48,038 nt of DNA from JBIYSM02 sp044759095 (GCF_044759095.2 NZ_JBIYSM020000036.1:1-48038); one strand, 5' to 3'. Shown: positions 17,383-26,400, counted from the stretch's first letter. The notes: generated by a model from the letters alone, not told the origin. A program made the numbers and translations.

Positions 17383-18444
17383 TTACTCCAGACGCGCACC
17401 GGCCAGGTCTACACCGTATGCTGAACCCATCTCCTTCAACTCACGCACGATCGGCGGCGCCAGTGGGATACCGGTCAGCTTGCGCTGCTTCATGGTACGC
17501 AGTTCCAGCTCTCCTGGGATCAAAATTTCGCTGATGCCATCTGCTTTGGGCACTGCTTTCACTTGACGGATGTACGTATCCATCCTCTGCCGAAACAAAT
17601 CAAGCGGCATAAACCGATTGATCTCGATCGCCAAAAAGACATGGCCGACATTTTGCGAATGCTCCCAGTTGTCGTACAGGCTGCAGACGGACTCTCCAAA
17701 TCCGGCTCCCGTCAGTACTCCGCAGAGAATATCAATAAACATCGCGATCCCATATCCCTTGGGGCCTCCAATGGGAAGGATCGTCCCCTCAAGTGCTTTG
17801 TCCGCATCGGTCGTCGGCATTCCGGCGGCATCCAGCGCCCATCCATGCGGGATAGACTCTCCCTTTTTCGCTGCCAGAGCAATTTTCCCTCGTGCCGCCA
17901 CACTGGTCGCCATATCGAGTAAAAACGGGGGTTCTTCACCTGCAGGAATCCCGATCGCGAGGGGATTGGACCCGAAGAACGGACGAATGCCGCCCGTTGG
18001 CGCCATGGTTTGCGGCGCATTGGACAGCACCAGCAAAATCATTCCTTGCTCAATGGCTTGTTCCGCGTAGAACGAACAGGCCCCAAAGTGGTTGGATTTT
18101 CGCACACCGATCACTGCCGTCCCGTTTTTACGCGCTCCCTCCAATGCCAACGAAAGGGCTTTTTTCCCGACCACTGCCCCCAACTGGTTTTGTCCGTCCA
18201 ATAAAGTGGAAGCCTCCTTCCGTGAGACGACCGCGGCTTCGTTTTTTGGTTCTACCAGGCCCCGCTCAATTCGCTGCACGTAGATCGGCATGCGCGCCAA
18301 TCCATGCGACTCGATGCCGCGCAGGTCCGCGTGAAGGAGGGACTGGGCAACCGTTTCTGCATGCTGCCGGGGAACTCCCGCCCTGGTAAACACTTCTGCA
18401 GAGAAATCTTCAAGTTTTTTCCACTGGAACAGCGTCGAACTCAA
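17383..18444 (-). CDS. Ldh-family (malate/L-lactate type 2) oxidoreductase
   Basis: A 353-residue NAD(P)-dependent dehydrogenase of the type-2 malate/L-lactate/ureidoglycolate family. HADLRGIESHGLARMPIYVQRI contains the conserved HGxxR pattern, GVRKSNHFGACSFYAEQA the catalytic histidine, and PFFGSNPLAIGIPAG with LDMATSVAARGKI the cofactor-binding core. The substrate is a 2-hydroxy acid that cannot be specified. The start is TTG with AAGGA-like sequence upstream; no ATG fits better. It precedes panD by 76 bases and may be co-transcribed. Confidence 0.88.
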   Translation of the reverse strand: MSSTLFQWKKLEDFSAEVFTRAGVPRQHAETVAQSLLHADLRGIESHGLARMPIYVQRIERGLVEPKNEAAVVSRKEASTLLDGQNQLGAVVGKKALSLALEGARKNGTAVIGVRKSNHFGACSFYAEQAIEQGMILLVLSNAPQTMAPTGGIRPFFGSNPLAIGIPAGEEPPFLLDMATSVAARGKIALAAKKGESIPHGWALDAAGMPTTDADKALEGTILPIGGPKGYGIAMFIDILCGVLTGAGFGESVCSLYDNWEHSQNVGHVFLAIEINRFMPLDLFRQRMDTYIRQVKAVPKADGISEILIPGELELRTMKQRKLTGIPLAPPIVRELKEMGSAYGVDLAGARLE

Positions 18445-18585
18445 AATCCTTCACGTCCTTTCATCAGAATGTGCCGGGGGTGTGATACGATCTGAATATG
18501 ATATGTTCTCGCCCTATGCACGGACACGTACAACTGCCTAATAGCACCACTCAGCTATACCGTACGCTTCACTGGGCGGGACCCA

Positions 18586-18628
18586 AACAAAAAGAGAATG
18601 CCCCGGACAGGGACATTCTCTTTTTTGG
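18586..18628 (-). terminator. Terminator in the dacC-Ldh gap
   Basis: AAAAAGAGAATG pairs with CATTCTCTTTTT (18589-18600 and 18614-18625), with T-runs on both sides. It probably ends the leftward transcript from the carboxypeptidase gene, about 180 bases after its stop. Confidence 0.75.
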
Positions 18629-18659
18629 TGTATAAGAATTTATAAATTTGGACATCCCA

Positions 18660-18800
18660 TACAGCCGCTAGAAAAGTGTTCGGGGCCCCGCCCGGCGAAG
18701 CGCAAATACGGGGCCCCCAAAAAGTAATCGGAATACTCTGCATAGCTACTCTTCACTTTTTGGGGTGGTCTTGAGCCGGGTGGGTTTTCTTGCAAGCTGG
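18660..18800. repeat. Nested inverted repeats downstream of the carboxypeptidase gene
   Basis: The gap 18445-18801 has no gene. It holds two copies of GGGGCCCC (18682-18689, 18710-18717) that can pair with each other. Next comes an 11-bp inverted repeat, CCCCAAAAAGT (18715-18725) with ACTTTTTGGGG (18755-18765). A 19-base sequence at 18775-18793 recurs downstream of the DinB-like gene at 47884-47902. It may be a small interspersed element. Confidence 0.45.
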
Positions 18801-18801
18801 G

Positions 18802-21696
18802 TTAGTCTTCATAGGAAGCCAATGCGACGGCGATCTGGTCCTGAATGTCGGTTAATGCCTTTGCTTCCTCTGTGTATCCGTTCAAGATAATAGAGAAGGC
18901 AAGTTTTTGGCCGGCTTTCGTGGTGACGTATCCGGAGAGGCTGCTTACCCCGGTTAGCGTGCCGGTTTTGGCACGTACGTTGTTCTCGGCGGCGGTGCCC
19001 TTCATCCGGCTTTTCAACGTGCCGTCCACACCGGCAACCGGCAGTGAGTCATAGTAGACGCCGAATTGTTTCTGCTTTGTCAGATTCTCCAGCACGGACT
19101 GGATGTGTCGGGCGGATATGAGATTGTAGCGGGTAAGGCCGGAGCCATCCACCATGTCGAAGTTGGTGTTGCCGCCCATGGACTTGATCATCTCCATCAC
19201 GGTATCCACTCCTGCTGAAGTGCTTCCCTCGCCAATCTTGACCGCTCCCATAGCCTTGGTAAGCATTTCCGCATAAAAGTTGTCGCTCTTCTTGTTCAGA
19301 TAAGTGATGATCTCCTTGAGAGGTTCAGAGACAAACTCCTTCCACTTCACGGCGTTTGTTGGCACCTGCCCGATCGCAACGGTGCTGCTGCCGTCAAAAT
19401 GGATCCCCTGCTCCGCAAGCTCCTCTTTCAGAACAGTACCCAGATAAAGCGCGGGGTCTTCTACCGGTACGCGCTCATAGTCACCGGTCGTGTCGAGCGG
19501 CAGGCTGCCTTTGACCCGGATCGTATTGGTCGCCCGGTCACGTTCGATGCGAAAGGTATTTTCCCCGGTTGGCTCCGTAGTCGTGGCTTCGTTGATCAGT
19601 GTAACGTACTTGGTTTTTGGCCACAGGGTGAGCTGTACCGGTTCGCCTGCTTTTGCCCCGGGCTCGTATTCCACCATTACGGTTCCGCGGTTCAACGCCA
19701 GCGCCCCCAAGAGCGGATTGTAGTAGTAGCTTTCATCATCCCATGCCCAGCCAAGACCGAGACGCTGTGCGTCAAAATAGCTTTCGTCCAGCACCAGGTT
19801 GCCGTTGATTTTCTTGACACCATGGTCTTTCAACCATGCGGCGATCTCTTCTACCGAGACCCCTTCCTGGACCTTGAGGCTGTCTTCCGTATGCAGCGTG
19901 GGATCACCGTATCCTTTTACGTACAGATCACCTTGGAGGACGCCGTTTTTGGGCAGTTCTGATGGGGCGTACAGTTCCGTCTTAAAGCGGTACTCTTCTC
20001 CAAGGCCGGTCAGGGCCGCTGCGCTGGTCAAAAGCTTGAGGTTGGAAGCCGGCGTAAGCAGGCGGTCGGCATCCCGCTCGTACCAGACGGCTTCTGATCC
20101 ATTGTCTTCAAGTGCCTTGACAATAACACCAGCCGTTACCCCTTTTACGGCCGCCTGATCGAGGATGGGATCGATCCATGTGGACAGCTTGTAGCTTTTC
20201 GCCACCGGCTGCGTATAATCGGAAGGTGGAGTCAGTTCTGGATAGGCAGCCAGTAAAATCGCGATTTTATCCTGCAGATCACGCGCGTATTTGGATTTGT
20301 AAATACCGTTGATCAAAATAGAAAAGGCCAGTTTGTCTCCGTTTTTTGCGGTGATGTAGCCGGACAAGCTGTTTACCCCGCCCATGGAACCGGTTTTCGC
20401 GGTCAGGTTGTTTTCCGCCGGAGTATTTTTCAAACGGCTTTTCAGCGTACCGTCCACGCCTGCGATGGGCAGTGTCTTCTCCAGTGTTTCACCGTAGTCC
20501 TTTTCCTGCACGTAGGCCAGCAGGTTTACCATCTGCCCGGCCGTAATGAGGTTGAAGCGGGACAAACCGGAACCGTCCTTCTGGCGGTATCCCGTCTCCA
20601 CGCCGGCCTGGCGCAGGACCTCCGCGACAACCTCGCTGCCCGCCTCGGCACTGCCCTGCCCTTTTTGCGTCGCGCCCAACGTCTTTAAAAGCATTTCCGC
20701 ATAAAAGTTATCACTCTCTTTGTTCAGCTCCATCAAAATATCTGCAAGCGGTTGAGACAGGTGTGTGTGCAGCGGAACACCGGTGTCAAGTTGTGTCTTT
20801 TTCACCTCTGCCTGTTGTTTCAGCTTGATACCGGCGGCTTCCAGCTGCTGCTTCCATACATCCGCTACGAACATCGCCGGATCTTCCATCGTCACGTCCT
20901 CCTGATACGGCTCTGCCTGCTTTCCGATCGTACCGGACAGGGTGACGACGTTCTTTCCGCGATCCCGTGTCACCGTGATGTCGTCTTCCGCCCCCTCGAC
21001 GATCTTCAGGCGGTTGACCAGCTGCAGGTAGGATGTAGCCGGTTCCATCGCAAGCGTTGGAGCCTCTCCCACGTTTTTGTCAGGAGTAATGGTCACGGTG
21101 ATGCTGTTTTTATGTACGGCTAGCGCGCTCAACTGGGCACTGTATCCATACGGCTCGTCGTCCCACATCCAGCCGTACCCGAGGCGAACGGAATCGAAGT
21201 AGCTTTCATCAACCAGCAGGTTGCCGTTGATCTGGGTAATGCCTTTTTCCTTCAGAGCTGTGACAATGCCTTGAAGATCTTCGACAGAGAGCGAAGGATC
21301 GCCGTACCCCTTCAACACAAGGTCTCCATGTACCACCCCGTTTGGCAGGATGGATCCATTGACATACACTTCCGTCTTGAACTGGTACTCAGGTCCCAGC
21401 TTGTCCAAAGCGGCCATGGTGGTGAAAAGCTTCATGTTGGATGCGGGCACATACGATTTCTGGTCATTGTGCCGGTACAAGTACTCCTTTTTGTTCAAAT
21501 TGTAAACTACGATGCCGGCGTGCATCCCGATACTGTTCTCGTCCCTGGTCAGGTCGAGCAGGAGCTTCTCGACGTGAGCCGACAGAGGATCGGTTGTATG
21601 CGTGCCCCCGTGCGCGTATGCGGGAGCCGCGGCCAAATGCATGGCCAGCATACAGGTCAACAGCCATTTCCAAGCGATATGGACCGATCTGTTCAT
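18802..21696 (-). CDS. Secreted D-alanyl-D-alanine carboxypeptidase with two S13 domains
   Basis: A 964-residue exported penicillin-binding protein of class C / peptidase family S13 (PBP4-like, Bacillus DacC). A signal peptide ends near AYA-HGG (residue 28). Two full S13 domains follow, about residues 40-490 and 505-960. Each has its own active-site set: S86-x-x-K89, S328-D-N330 and K434-T-G436 in the first; S551-x-x-K554, S804-D-N806 and K910-T-G912 in the second. Normal members have one domain and about 480-500 residues. It would trim or cut peptidoglycan stem peptides outside the membrane. The gene is monocistronic. An intact reading frame through both halves argues against an artefact. 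Confidence 0.92.
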   Translation of the reverse strand: MNRSVHIAWKWLLTCMLAMHLAAAPAYAHGGTHTTDPLSAHVEKLLLDLTRDENSIGMHAGIVVYNLNKKEYLYRHNDQKSYVPASNMKLFTTMAALDKLGPEYQFKTEVYVNGSILPNGVVHGDLVLKGYGDPSLSVEDLQGIVTALKEKGITQINGNLLVDESYFDSVRLGYGWMWDDEPYGYSAQLSALAVHKNSITVTITPDKNVGEAPTLAMEPATSYLQLVNRLKIVEGAEDDITVTRDRGKNVVTLSGTIGKQAEPYQEDVTMEDPAMFVADVWKQQLEAAGIKLKQQAEVKKTQLDTGVPLHTHLSQPLADILMELNKESDNFYAEMLLKTLGATQKGQGSAEAGSEVVAEVLRQAGVETGYRQKDGSGLSRFNLITAGQMVNLLAYVQEKDYGETLEKTLPIAGVDGTLKSRLKNTPAENNLTAKTGSMGGVNSLSGYITAKNGDKLAFSILINGIYKSKYARDLQDKIAILLAAYPELTPPSDYTQPVAKSYKLSTWIDPILDQAAVKGVTAGVIVKALEDNGSEAVWYERDADRLLTPASNLKLLTSAAALTGLGEEYRFKTELYAPSELPKNGVLQGDLYVKGYGDPTLHTEDSLKVQEGVSVEEIAAWLKDHGVKKINGNLVLDESYFDAQRLGLGWAWDDESYYYNPLLGALALNRGTVMVEYEPGAKAGEPVQLTLWPKTKYVTLINEATTTEPTGENTFRIERDRATNTIRVKGSLPLDTTGDYERVPVEDPALYLGTVLKEELAEQGIHFDGSSTVAIGQVPTNAVKWKEFVSEPLKEIITYLNKKSDNFYAEMLTKAMGAVKIGEGSTSAGVDTVMEMIKSMGGNTNFDMVDGSGLTRYNLISARHIQSVLENLTKQKQFGVYYDSLPVAGVDGTLKSRMKGTAAENNVRAKTGTLTGVSSLSGYVTTKAGQKLAFSIILNGYTEEAKALTDIQDQIAVALASYED

Positions 21697-21733
21697 AATA
21701 CCCTCCTTGCCTTAGTTTGGATAAAATTTGAAA

Positions 21734-21749
21734 CTATCAACAATGATAG
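21734..21749. promoter_or_regulatory. Palindrome in divergent promoter region
   Basis: CTATCA-ACAA-TGATAG lies between the carboxypeptidase gene and the divergent lipoprotein gene. It could be an operator. No regulator is known. Confidence 0.3.
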
Positions 21750-21864
21750 CATTTTGTCCTACTTTTCAAAATATTACTAAAATCACATGTGATAGATGAT
21801 ACATAAGTCCCTCTTCTCTTCCCATACTAAAGAATGGGTTTGACAAGAATGGGAGGTATGCAAT

Positions 21865-22410
21865 GTGTGGAAAAAAGGTTTCCTGGTACTGTTGCTATTA
21901 TTCGGTGCATGCAGCTCGGCAGGGGCCCAGCGTACCGACATATCCGGGTTGAAGGTGGACAGCACGCCAGCCACTAACCTGCAGGATCTGGTCCGGCGCT
22001 GCGACATGATTGTCTTCGGATGGACCGACAGCGCTCATCAGAGTTATCCTACCCGGGAGCGGGTTCCCGAGGGGCGCAAGGTCAACTACGTTCAATCCAT
22101 TCATGTCAAGACCGCCCTGAAGGGAACAGCGCCCCGTCTGGTAGACTTGTTAAGCACAGGAGTTGAACCGCTGCCTGATCCGGAAAACCCGTTAAACATG
22201 ACGTTTCCCGGTCCGCTAGCAGAAGGCGATTACCTGCTCTTCCTGCAGCCGGTCAAAGGGACCAGCCTGCACAGTATCGTTGGTCTCTGGCAGGGCGTCT
22301 ATCCGGTGTACGAAGGCAAAACCATTGCGCTTCGGAATGCCGGTTTTTCTGAGTTAAACGACATCACCGTTTCCCAGGTACAGCAAAAATTAAAGAGCCT
22401 TTCTCCATAG
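21865..22410 (+). CDS. Lipoprotein of unknown function
   Basis: A 181-residue putative lipoprotein. The N-terminus MWKKGFLVLLLLFGACSS is a type II signal with lipobox LFGAC. The mature part begins with a region like VRRCDMIVFGWTDSAHQSYP, then a beta-rich body including GDYLLFLQPVKGTSLHSIVGLWQGVYPVYEGKTIAL. This pattern occurs in small surface proteins of Bacillales with no assigned role. GTG 21865 is chosen because GGGAGG lies eight bases upstream. It is divergent from the carboxypeptidase gene. Confidence 0.72.
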   Translation: MWKKGFLVLLLLFGACSSAGAQRTDISGLKVDSTPATNLQDLVRRCDMIVFGWTDSAHQSYPTRERVPEGRKVNYVQSIHVKTALKGTAPRLVDLLSTGVEPLPDPENPLNMTFPGPLAEGDYLLFLQPVKGTSLHSIVGLWQGVYPVYEGKTIALRNAGFSELNDITVSQVQQKLKSLSP

Positions 22411-22530
22411 CCGACAAACCTACTCGCCCGTTCATGTGGCGGGCGCTGTGCTCGCGTGGCAATGGAGGATTCCTGAATGCCCACGAAGAATAGGAATGCA
22501 AAGAAATTCCTTTCTGACGGGAGGCATGTC

Positions 22531-22866
22531 ATGGCGAAACCTTCTTTTCGTTCCTTTGCAGATTTTTGGCCGTTTTACCTCGCACAGCACAGCAAACCAG
22601 TCACGCGACGGTACCATTTTATCGGCACCTCTATGGTGTTCCTCTGTCTGCTTGCCGCGATCTTTTGGCAATGGTGGGCTGTTCTGCTCGCCCCGATCAT
22701 CGCTTACGGATTCGCCTGGTACAGCCACTTCTTCATCGAGGGAAACAAACCGGCTACGTTCGGTCATCCCCTCTGGTCTCTTGGCGCCGACTTTCGCATG
22801 TTCTGGCTCATGCTGACTGGAAATCTGGACAGAGAATTGAACCGCTATCAAATCAAAAGCCGCTGA
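22531..22866 (+). CDS. DUF962 / Mpo1-like membrane protein
   Basis: A 111-residue integral membrane protein with about three segments. FWPFYLAQHSKPVTRRYHFIGT and FAWYSHFFIEGNKPATFGHPLWSLGADFRMF contain the conserved histidines of the Mpo1-like (DUF962) family. The yeast member Mpo1 is an Fe-dependent dioxygenase for 2-hydroxy fatty acids; bacterial function is not shown. ATG 22531 has GGGAGG six bases upstream, while an earlier in-frame ATG at 22477 lacks one. A terminator hairpin follows. Confidence 0.85.
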   Translation: MAKPSFRSFADFWPFYLAQHSKPVTRRYHFIGTSMVFLCLLAAIFWQWWAVLLAPIIAYGFAWYSHFFIEGNKPATFGHPLWSLGADFRMFWLMLTGNLDRELNRYQIKSR

Positions 22867-22894
22867 CCCCTTGGTCAACGGCGCAAAAAGGGAC

Positions 22895-22936
22895 CCCACT
22901 CGGCTCAGCGATAGCTAACTCCGAGTGGGTTATTTT
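22895..22936 (+). terminator. Terminator after the DUF962 gene
   Basis: CCCACTCGG (22895-22903) pairs with CCGAGTGGG (22921-22929) around a 17-base loop and is followed by TTATTTT. Confidence 0.7.
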
Positions 22937-22944
22937 CATGTTAT

Positions 22945-23067
22945 TCATCCCCGCATCGACAGTACATAGTACGCATAACCGGCGATGGAGAGCGCACAGA
23001 TTGCGATGGTTCCGATGAAAGCCCATATGACAAGTTTGTTTTGCTGTCTCTCGCGATTATCCCTCAT
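22945..23067 (-). CDS. Small single-span membrane protein, 40 aa
   Basis: A short open frame easily missed. The 40-residue product starts with a charged head, MRDNRERQQNK, followed by one strongly hydrophobic helix (LVIWAFIGTIAICALSIAGYAYYVL) and ends SMRG. AAGGAG lies eight bases before ATG 23067. The head and helix fit an inside-positive, single-pass protein. Function unknown; many such peptides modulate membrane complexes or are spore-associated. It is downstream of nothing obvious and transcribed leftward, convergent with the DUF962 gene. Evidence is the ribosome site plus the clean head-helix composition. Confidence 0.6.
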   Translation of the reverse strand: MRDNRERQQNKLVIWAFIGTIAICALSIAGYAYYVLSMRG

Positions 23068-23152
23068 GAAAACTTCTCCTTGTCCAATTTTCACCTTCCC
23101 ATTATAAAACGTGTGCATGGAAAAAGAAAACTCCCCCGCAGGGGAGTCGCCA

Positions 23153-24172
23153 TCATTCTGCCAGATTTTTCATGACCTCTTCGGCTTTTACATCCTTTTT
23201 GATCAGCTGTTCCTGCTTCATCCAATCGCTCAAGGTCTGCCAGGATTCAGCCGTTTGGCTGCCAAACGGCTGGCTGCCCGCATCCATCAGCGGAAGCAGA
23301 ATATCCAGACTTTTCTTCTCCACGTCCTCTTCAAGCGGAAACTCTTTCGCCTGCTTGGAGAGCAGGAGCTGCAACGCCTTTTCCTTGTTTTTCGCCACGT
23401 AGTCCTGACCTTTGGCAGCGGCACGCAGGAACGCTTTCAACGCCTGCTGTTTCTTGCCCAGAGTGGCGTCGCTGGTGGCGATGACCAGTTCGTAATAATC
23501 CGGTACCCCGAAGTCGCTTGGCTTCATCACGTTAACCGGAATGCCGTTTTTCTCCAGGATCACCTGCTCGTGGTTGATGTATCCGCCTACCACAGCGTCC
23601 ACTTTCTTCGCCGTCAGCGCCGGGACGATGTCGAATCCGATGTCGGTAAACTTCAGACCGGAGTCGTCCCCGCCTGCCTTTTTCACCACGGTGCGGACGA
23701 TCGATTCATCCAGCGGGATGGACGGATAACCGATGTTTTTGCCGGCCAGGTCTTTCGCTTCACGGATGCCGCTGTCCTGACGGGTCATAATCACGTTGAG
23801 CGGGTGCCGCACGAGGGCCGCAATGGATACGACCGGAATGTCCTCGGAGCGGGCCTGTACGACCTGCGGCTGGTAGCTGATCGCGGCATCCACCTTGCCG
23901 GCTGCCACCATTTTCAACGGGTCGTTGCTGTCGGACGGCATCTGGAGGTTTACCTTCAGATTTTCTTCTTTAAAATACCCTTGTTCCTCAGCCGCGTAGA
24001 GGAAGGAATGAACGGCGTTCGGATACCAGTCCAGCGCAATCGTGAGTTCGGTTGGCTCGTTTGCGGCCGGAGCGGTTTGTCCGGTGCCTGCCGATTGGCT
24101 GCCGCACGCGGCGAGACCTGCTGCCAGGATCACGGGTAATACGATTCGGGTTGATTTCCAAAAGCGTTTCAT
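23153..24172 (-). CDS. thiY: Pyrimidine-precursor ABC transporter, binding lipoprotein ThiY
   Basis: A 339-residue lipoprotein of the NMT1/THI5-like periplasmic-binding family. The lipobox is LAAC in VILAAGLAACGSQ. The mature part begins ELTIALDWYPNAVHSFLYAAEEQGYF, a typical THI5-like start. ThiY binds N-formyl-4-amino-5-aminomethyl-2-methylpyrimidine, a product of thiamine decay. It overlaps thiX by four bases (ATGA), with AAAGGAG ahead, and is the last gene of the thiamine operon. Confidence 0.92.
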   Translation of the reverse strand: MKRFWKSTRIVLPVILAAGLAACGSQSAGTGQTAPAANEPTELTIALDWYPNAVHSFLYAAEEQGYFKEENLKVNLQMPSDSNDPLKMVAAGKVDAAISYQPQVVQARSEDIPVVSIAALVRHPLNVIMTRQDSGIREAKDLAGKNIGYPSIPLDESIVRTVVKKAGGDDSGLKFTDIGFDIVPALTAKKVDAVVGGYINHEQVILEKNGIPVNVMKPSDFGVPDYYELVIATSDATLGKKQQALKAFLRAAAKGQDYVAKNKEKALQLLLSKQAKEFPLEEDVEKKSLDILLPLMDAGSQPFGSQTAESWQTLSDWMKQEQLIKKDVKAEEVMKNLAE

Positions 24173-24957
24173 GGCTGGACTCCTTTACTTGGTTGTTTGT
24201 TTTTCGCGACTCGAGCATGGGGGGCCCATTTTCGTTCGACGACCCCTACGAGCCAAAACAGCAGCATGCCCAGCATCGACAAAAGCAGGACCGAGGCGAA
24301 CAAGGCGGGTGCCTGAAAGTTTCCGGATGCTCTGCGGCCAAAATAGCCCAATCCCTCGCTCGCGCCCAGCCACTCGCCGATGGTTGCGCCGGCCACGCTG
24401 TAGGTGGCGGCTACCTTTAACCCGCTGAAAAACGCAGGCAGACTGGCGGGCAGCTGCAGCTTGGCAAATATCTGGCGTCGGTTTGCTCCCATCGTCCGCA
24501 GCAAATCAATCATGTCCCGATCGGCGGAACACAAGCCGTCATAGGTATTCACCACGATGGGAAAAAAGGTGAACAGAATGGTCACCGCGATCTTTCCCGA
24601 CAGATCGTAGCCAAACCACAGGATGAACACCGGGGAAAGGGCGATGATCGGGATGGTTTGGGAAATGACGATGTACGGATAAATCAGCCGCTCAATCTTC
24701 CTGCTCCCGTGCATGGCCACTGCGAGGCAAACCCCAAAAACCACCGACAGCGAAAGGCCGATGCATACTTCGCGCAGCGTCGCCCATAGGTGCAGGCCAA
24801 AAAACAGGTCGCGTAGCTCCCACAGGGAAAGCAATACAGCACTGGGGGGCGGCAGAATGAACGGCGGGATGGCAAACAGACGGCACACCGCTTCCCAGCC
24901 CAGCATCAACAGCGACAGGGATACGCCAAACCAAACGACCTGGCTGCGAGGCTTCAT
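24169..24957 (-). CDS. thiX: Pyrimidine-precursor ABC transporter, permease ThiX
   Basis: A 262-residue inner-membrane permease of the binding-protein-dependent family with about six segments. The cytoplasmic coupling loop is EWLGASEGLGYFG, the usual EAA-type element. It forms the channel for ThiY-bound pyrimidine. ATG 24957 shares one base with the thiZ stop (TGATG) and has GGGGAGG eight bases upstream. A longer frame to 25008 would run into thiZ and is not used. Confidence 0.92.
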   Translation of the reverse strand: MKPRSQVVWFGVSLSLLMLGWEAVCRLFAIPPFILPPPSAVLLSLWELRDLFFGLHLWATLREVCIGLSLSVVFGVCLAVAMHGSRKIERLIYPYIVISQTIPIIALSPVFILWFGYDLSGKIAVTILFTFFPIVVNTYDGLCSADRDMIDLLRTMGANRRQIFAKLQLPASLPAFFSGLKVAATYSVAGATIGEWLGASEGLGYFGRRASGNFQAPALFASVLLLSMLGMLLFWLVGVVERKWAPHARVAKNKQPSKGVQP

Positions 24958-25730
24958 CAGGCATACCTCCCCATCAACGGATCCTTCTGACGCCTCAACA
25001 GTGCCCACACCTGCTCCCGAAGCGCAAGGAAGCTGCTGTGGTTACGGCAGACAGCCTCCCGCGGCCGCGGGATCGGCACCGGTAATTCCACCGCGCGGGT
25101 AATGGGCGAATCCAGCAGCACCACCACCCGATCGGCCATCAAAATAGCCTCGTCGATATCGTGGGTGATCAAAAGCAGGGTGGTCCCGGTTTGCTGCCAC
25201 ATATCAAGCAGCCATTCCTGCATGTCCATGCGGGTGATACCGTCCAGCGCACTAAACGGTTCATCCAATAGCAAAAGGTCTGCCCCGGTCAGCATGGCAC
25301 GAAGAAAGGAAACGCGCTGACGCATGCCCCCCGAAAGCTGGGACGGGTACGCTTCTGCCCAGGAATCCAGACCGAATCGCGGCAGTTCCGCCCGTACCCG
25401 CTCCAAAGCCGCCTTGCGCGGAACGCCTTGAATTTCCAGAGGAAGCGCTGCGTTTTCTGCAACCGTTCGCCACGCCATCAGCATATCCCGCTGCGGCATG
25501 TAACCGACCCTCCCCAGTCGTTCGCCCGAAGGCACGCCGTCAAGACGGATGGTTCCCTCATCAGGCTGCAGCAGCCCCGCCGTCAGCTGAAACAGCGTAC
25601 TTTTTCCGATGCCGCTCGGGCCGATCAGGCTGACGAATTCCCCCTGATTTACGGTCAGATGGAATCGGCGCAGGAGAGGTTGGGTCCCGTAGGAGAAGCT
25701 GACGTCGGAAAAGGCTAGCTTTTCACTCAA
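24957..25730 (-). CDS. thiZ: Pyrimidine-precursor ABC transporter, ATPase ThiZ
   Basis: A 257-residue ABC ATPase. Walker A is GPSGIGKST, the signature motif is QLSGGMRQR, Walker B is LLLLDEPFSAL and the switch histidine lies in LLITHDIDEA. It drives uptake through ThiX. I place the start at TTG 25730, whose TTGA overlaps the tenA stop, with GGAGG upstream. The open frame extends to 25868 but that part lies inside tenA and lacks family similarity. Confidence 0.93.
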   Translation of the reverse strand: MSEKLAFSDVSFSYGTQPLLRRFHLTVNQGEFVSLIGPSGIGKSTLFQLTAGLLQPDEGTIRLDGVPSGERLGRVGYMPQRDMLMAWRTVAENAALPLEIQGVPRKAALERVRAELPRFGLDSWAEAYPSQLSGGMRQRVSFLRAMLTGADLLLLDEPFSALDGITRMDMQEWLLDMWQQTGTTLLLITHDIDEAILMADRVVVLLDSPITRAVELPVPIPRPREAVCRNHSSFLALREQVWALLRRQKDPLMGRYA

Positions 25731-26395
25731 GGCCAAAGCTCCTCCCGATACGCCATCTCCCAGAACAGGTATTCCATCCGGGAAGTCGTCAGGAAATGCT
25801 CTTCGAATCGGGCCAACTCCTGCTCGCTTTTTCCATTCGCGAGCTGATTCATCATGGCGATCAGCCATTCGGCCAGCTCCCCGAACTCAGGCGAGCTGTA
25901 GGTGCGAACCCACTCTCCATACAGCTCATGCTCCAATGCCCCCGGGATATCGGCCAGCCGCTTGCCGATTTCCCAGTAGCTCCACATGCAGGGCAGCAAG
26001 GCACTGACCAAATCACCAAGCGACCCCTGGTACGCCACTTTCAGCATATAGCTGGTGTAGGCGAGCATCGCAAAAGAGGGCTCTGTTGCTTCCAATTCTT
26101 CGTTCGAAATTCCGAAGCGCTCCGCGTACTGACGGTGCAGCGACATCTCCGAGTTGAGCGTCGCTTCCTGAAGAGCCGCAAATCTGGCGCTGGTGGCCAG
26201 ATCGTGCGCTTTGGTGCTGGCAACGGCAAACAGTTTCGCATATTCAATCAAAAACAAATAATCCTGCTTCATGTAAAAGGCAAATGATTGCGGATTCAAG
26301 CTTCCGTCACCCAATCCGGTGACAAACGGATGCTGATGAGTCCGTTCCCAGATCGGATTAACATTCTTCCGCAAACGGTCGGTAAAGGCTGCCAT
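25727..26395 (-). CDS. tenA: Aminopyrimidine aminohydrolase TenA (thiaminase II)
   Basis: A 222-residue all-helical enzyme. It hydrolyses 4-amino-5-aminomethyl-2-methylpyrimidine to HMP, so that the pyrimidine of degraded thiamine can be reused. The catalytic cysteine is Cys136 in ALLPCMWSYWEIG. HPFVTGLGDGSL and FAFYMKQDYLFL are conserved at the substrate pocket. The start ATG 26395 has GGAG seven to nine bases upstream and follows the ylmB stop by three bases. Confidence 0.94.
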   Translation of the reverse strand: MAAFTDRLRKNVNPIWERTHQHPFVTGLGDGSLNPQSFAFYMKQDYLFLIEYAKLFAVASTKAHDLATSARFAALQEATLNSEMSLHRQYAERFGISNEELEATEPSFAMLAYTSYMLKVAYQGSLGDLVSALLPCMWSYWEIGKRLADIPGALEHELYGEWVRTYSSPEFGELAEWLIAMMNQLANGKSEQELARFEEHFLTTSRMEYLFWEMAYREELWP

Positions 26396-26400
26396 CTTGT

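Noticed and set aside
24957..25868. The N-terminal extension of the ABC ATPase (25731-25868)
   Set aside because: It lies within tenA, lacks ABC similarity, and a TTG with a good ribosome site exists at 25730.
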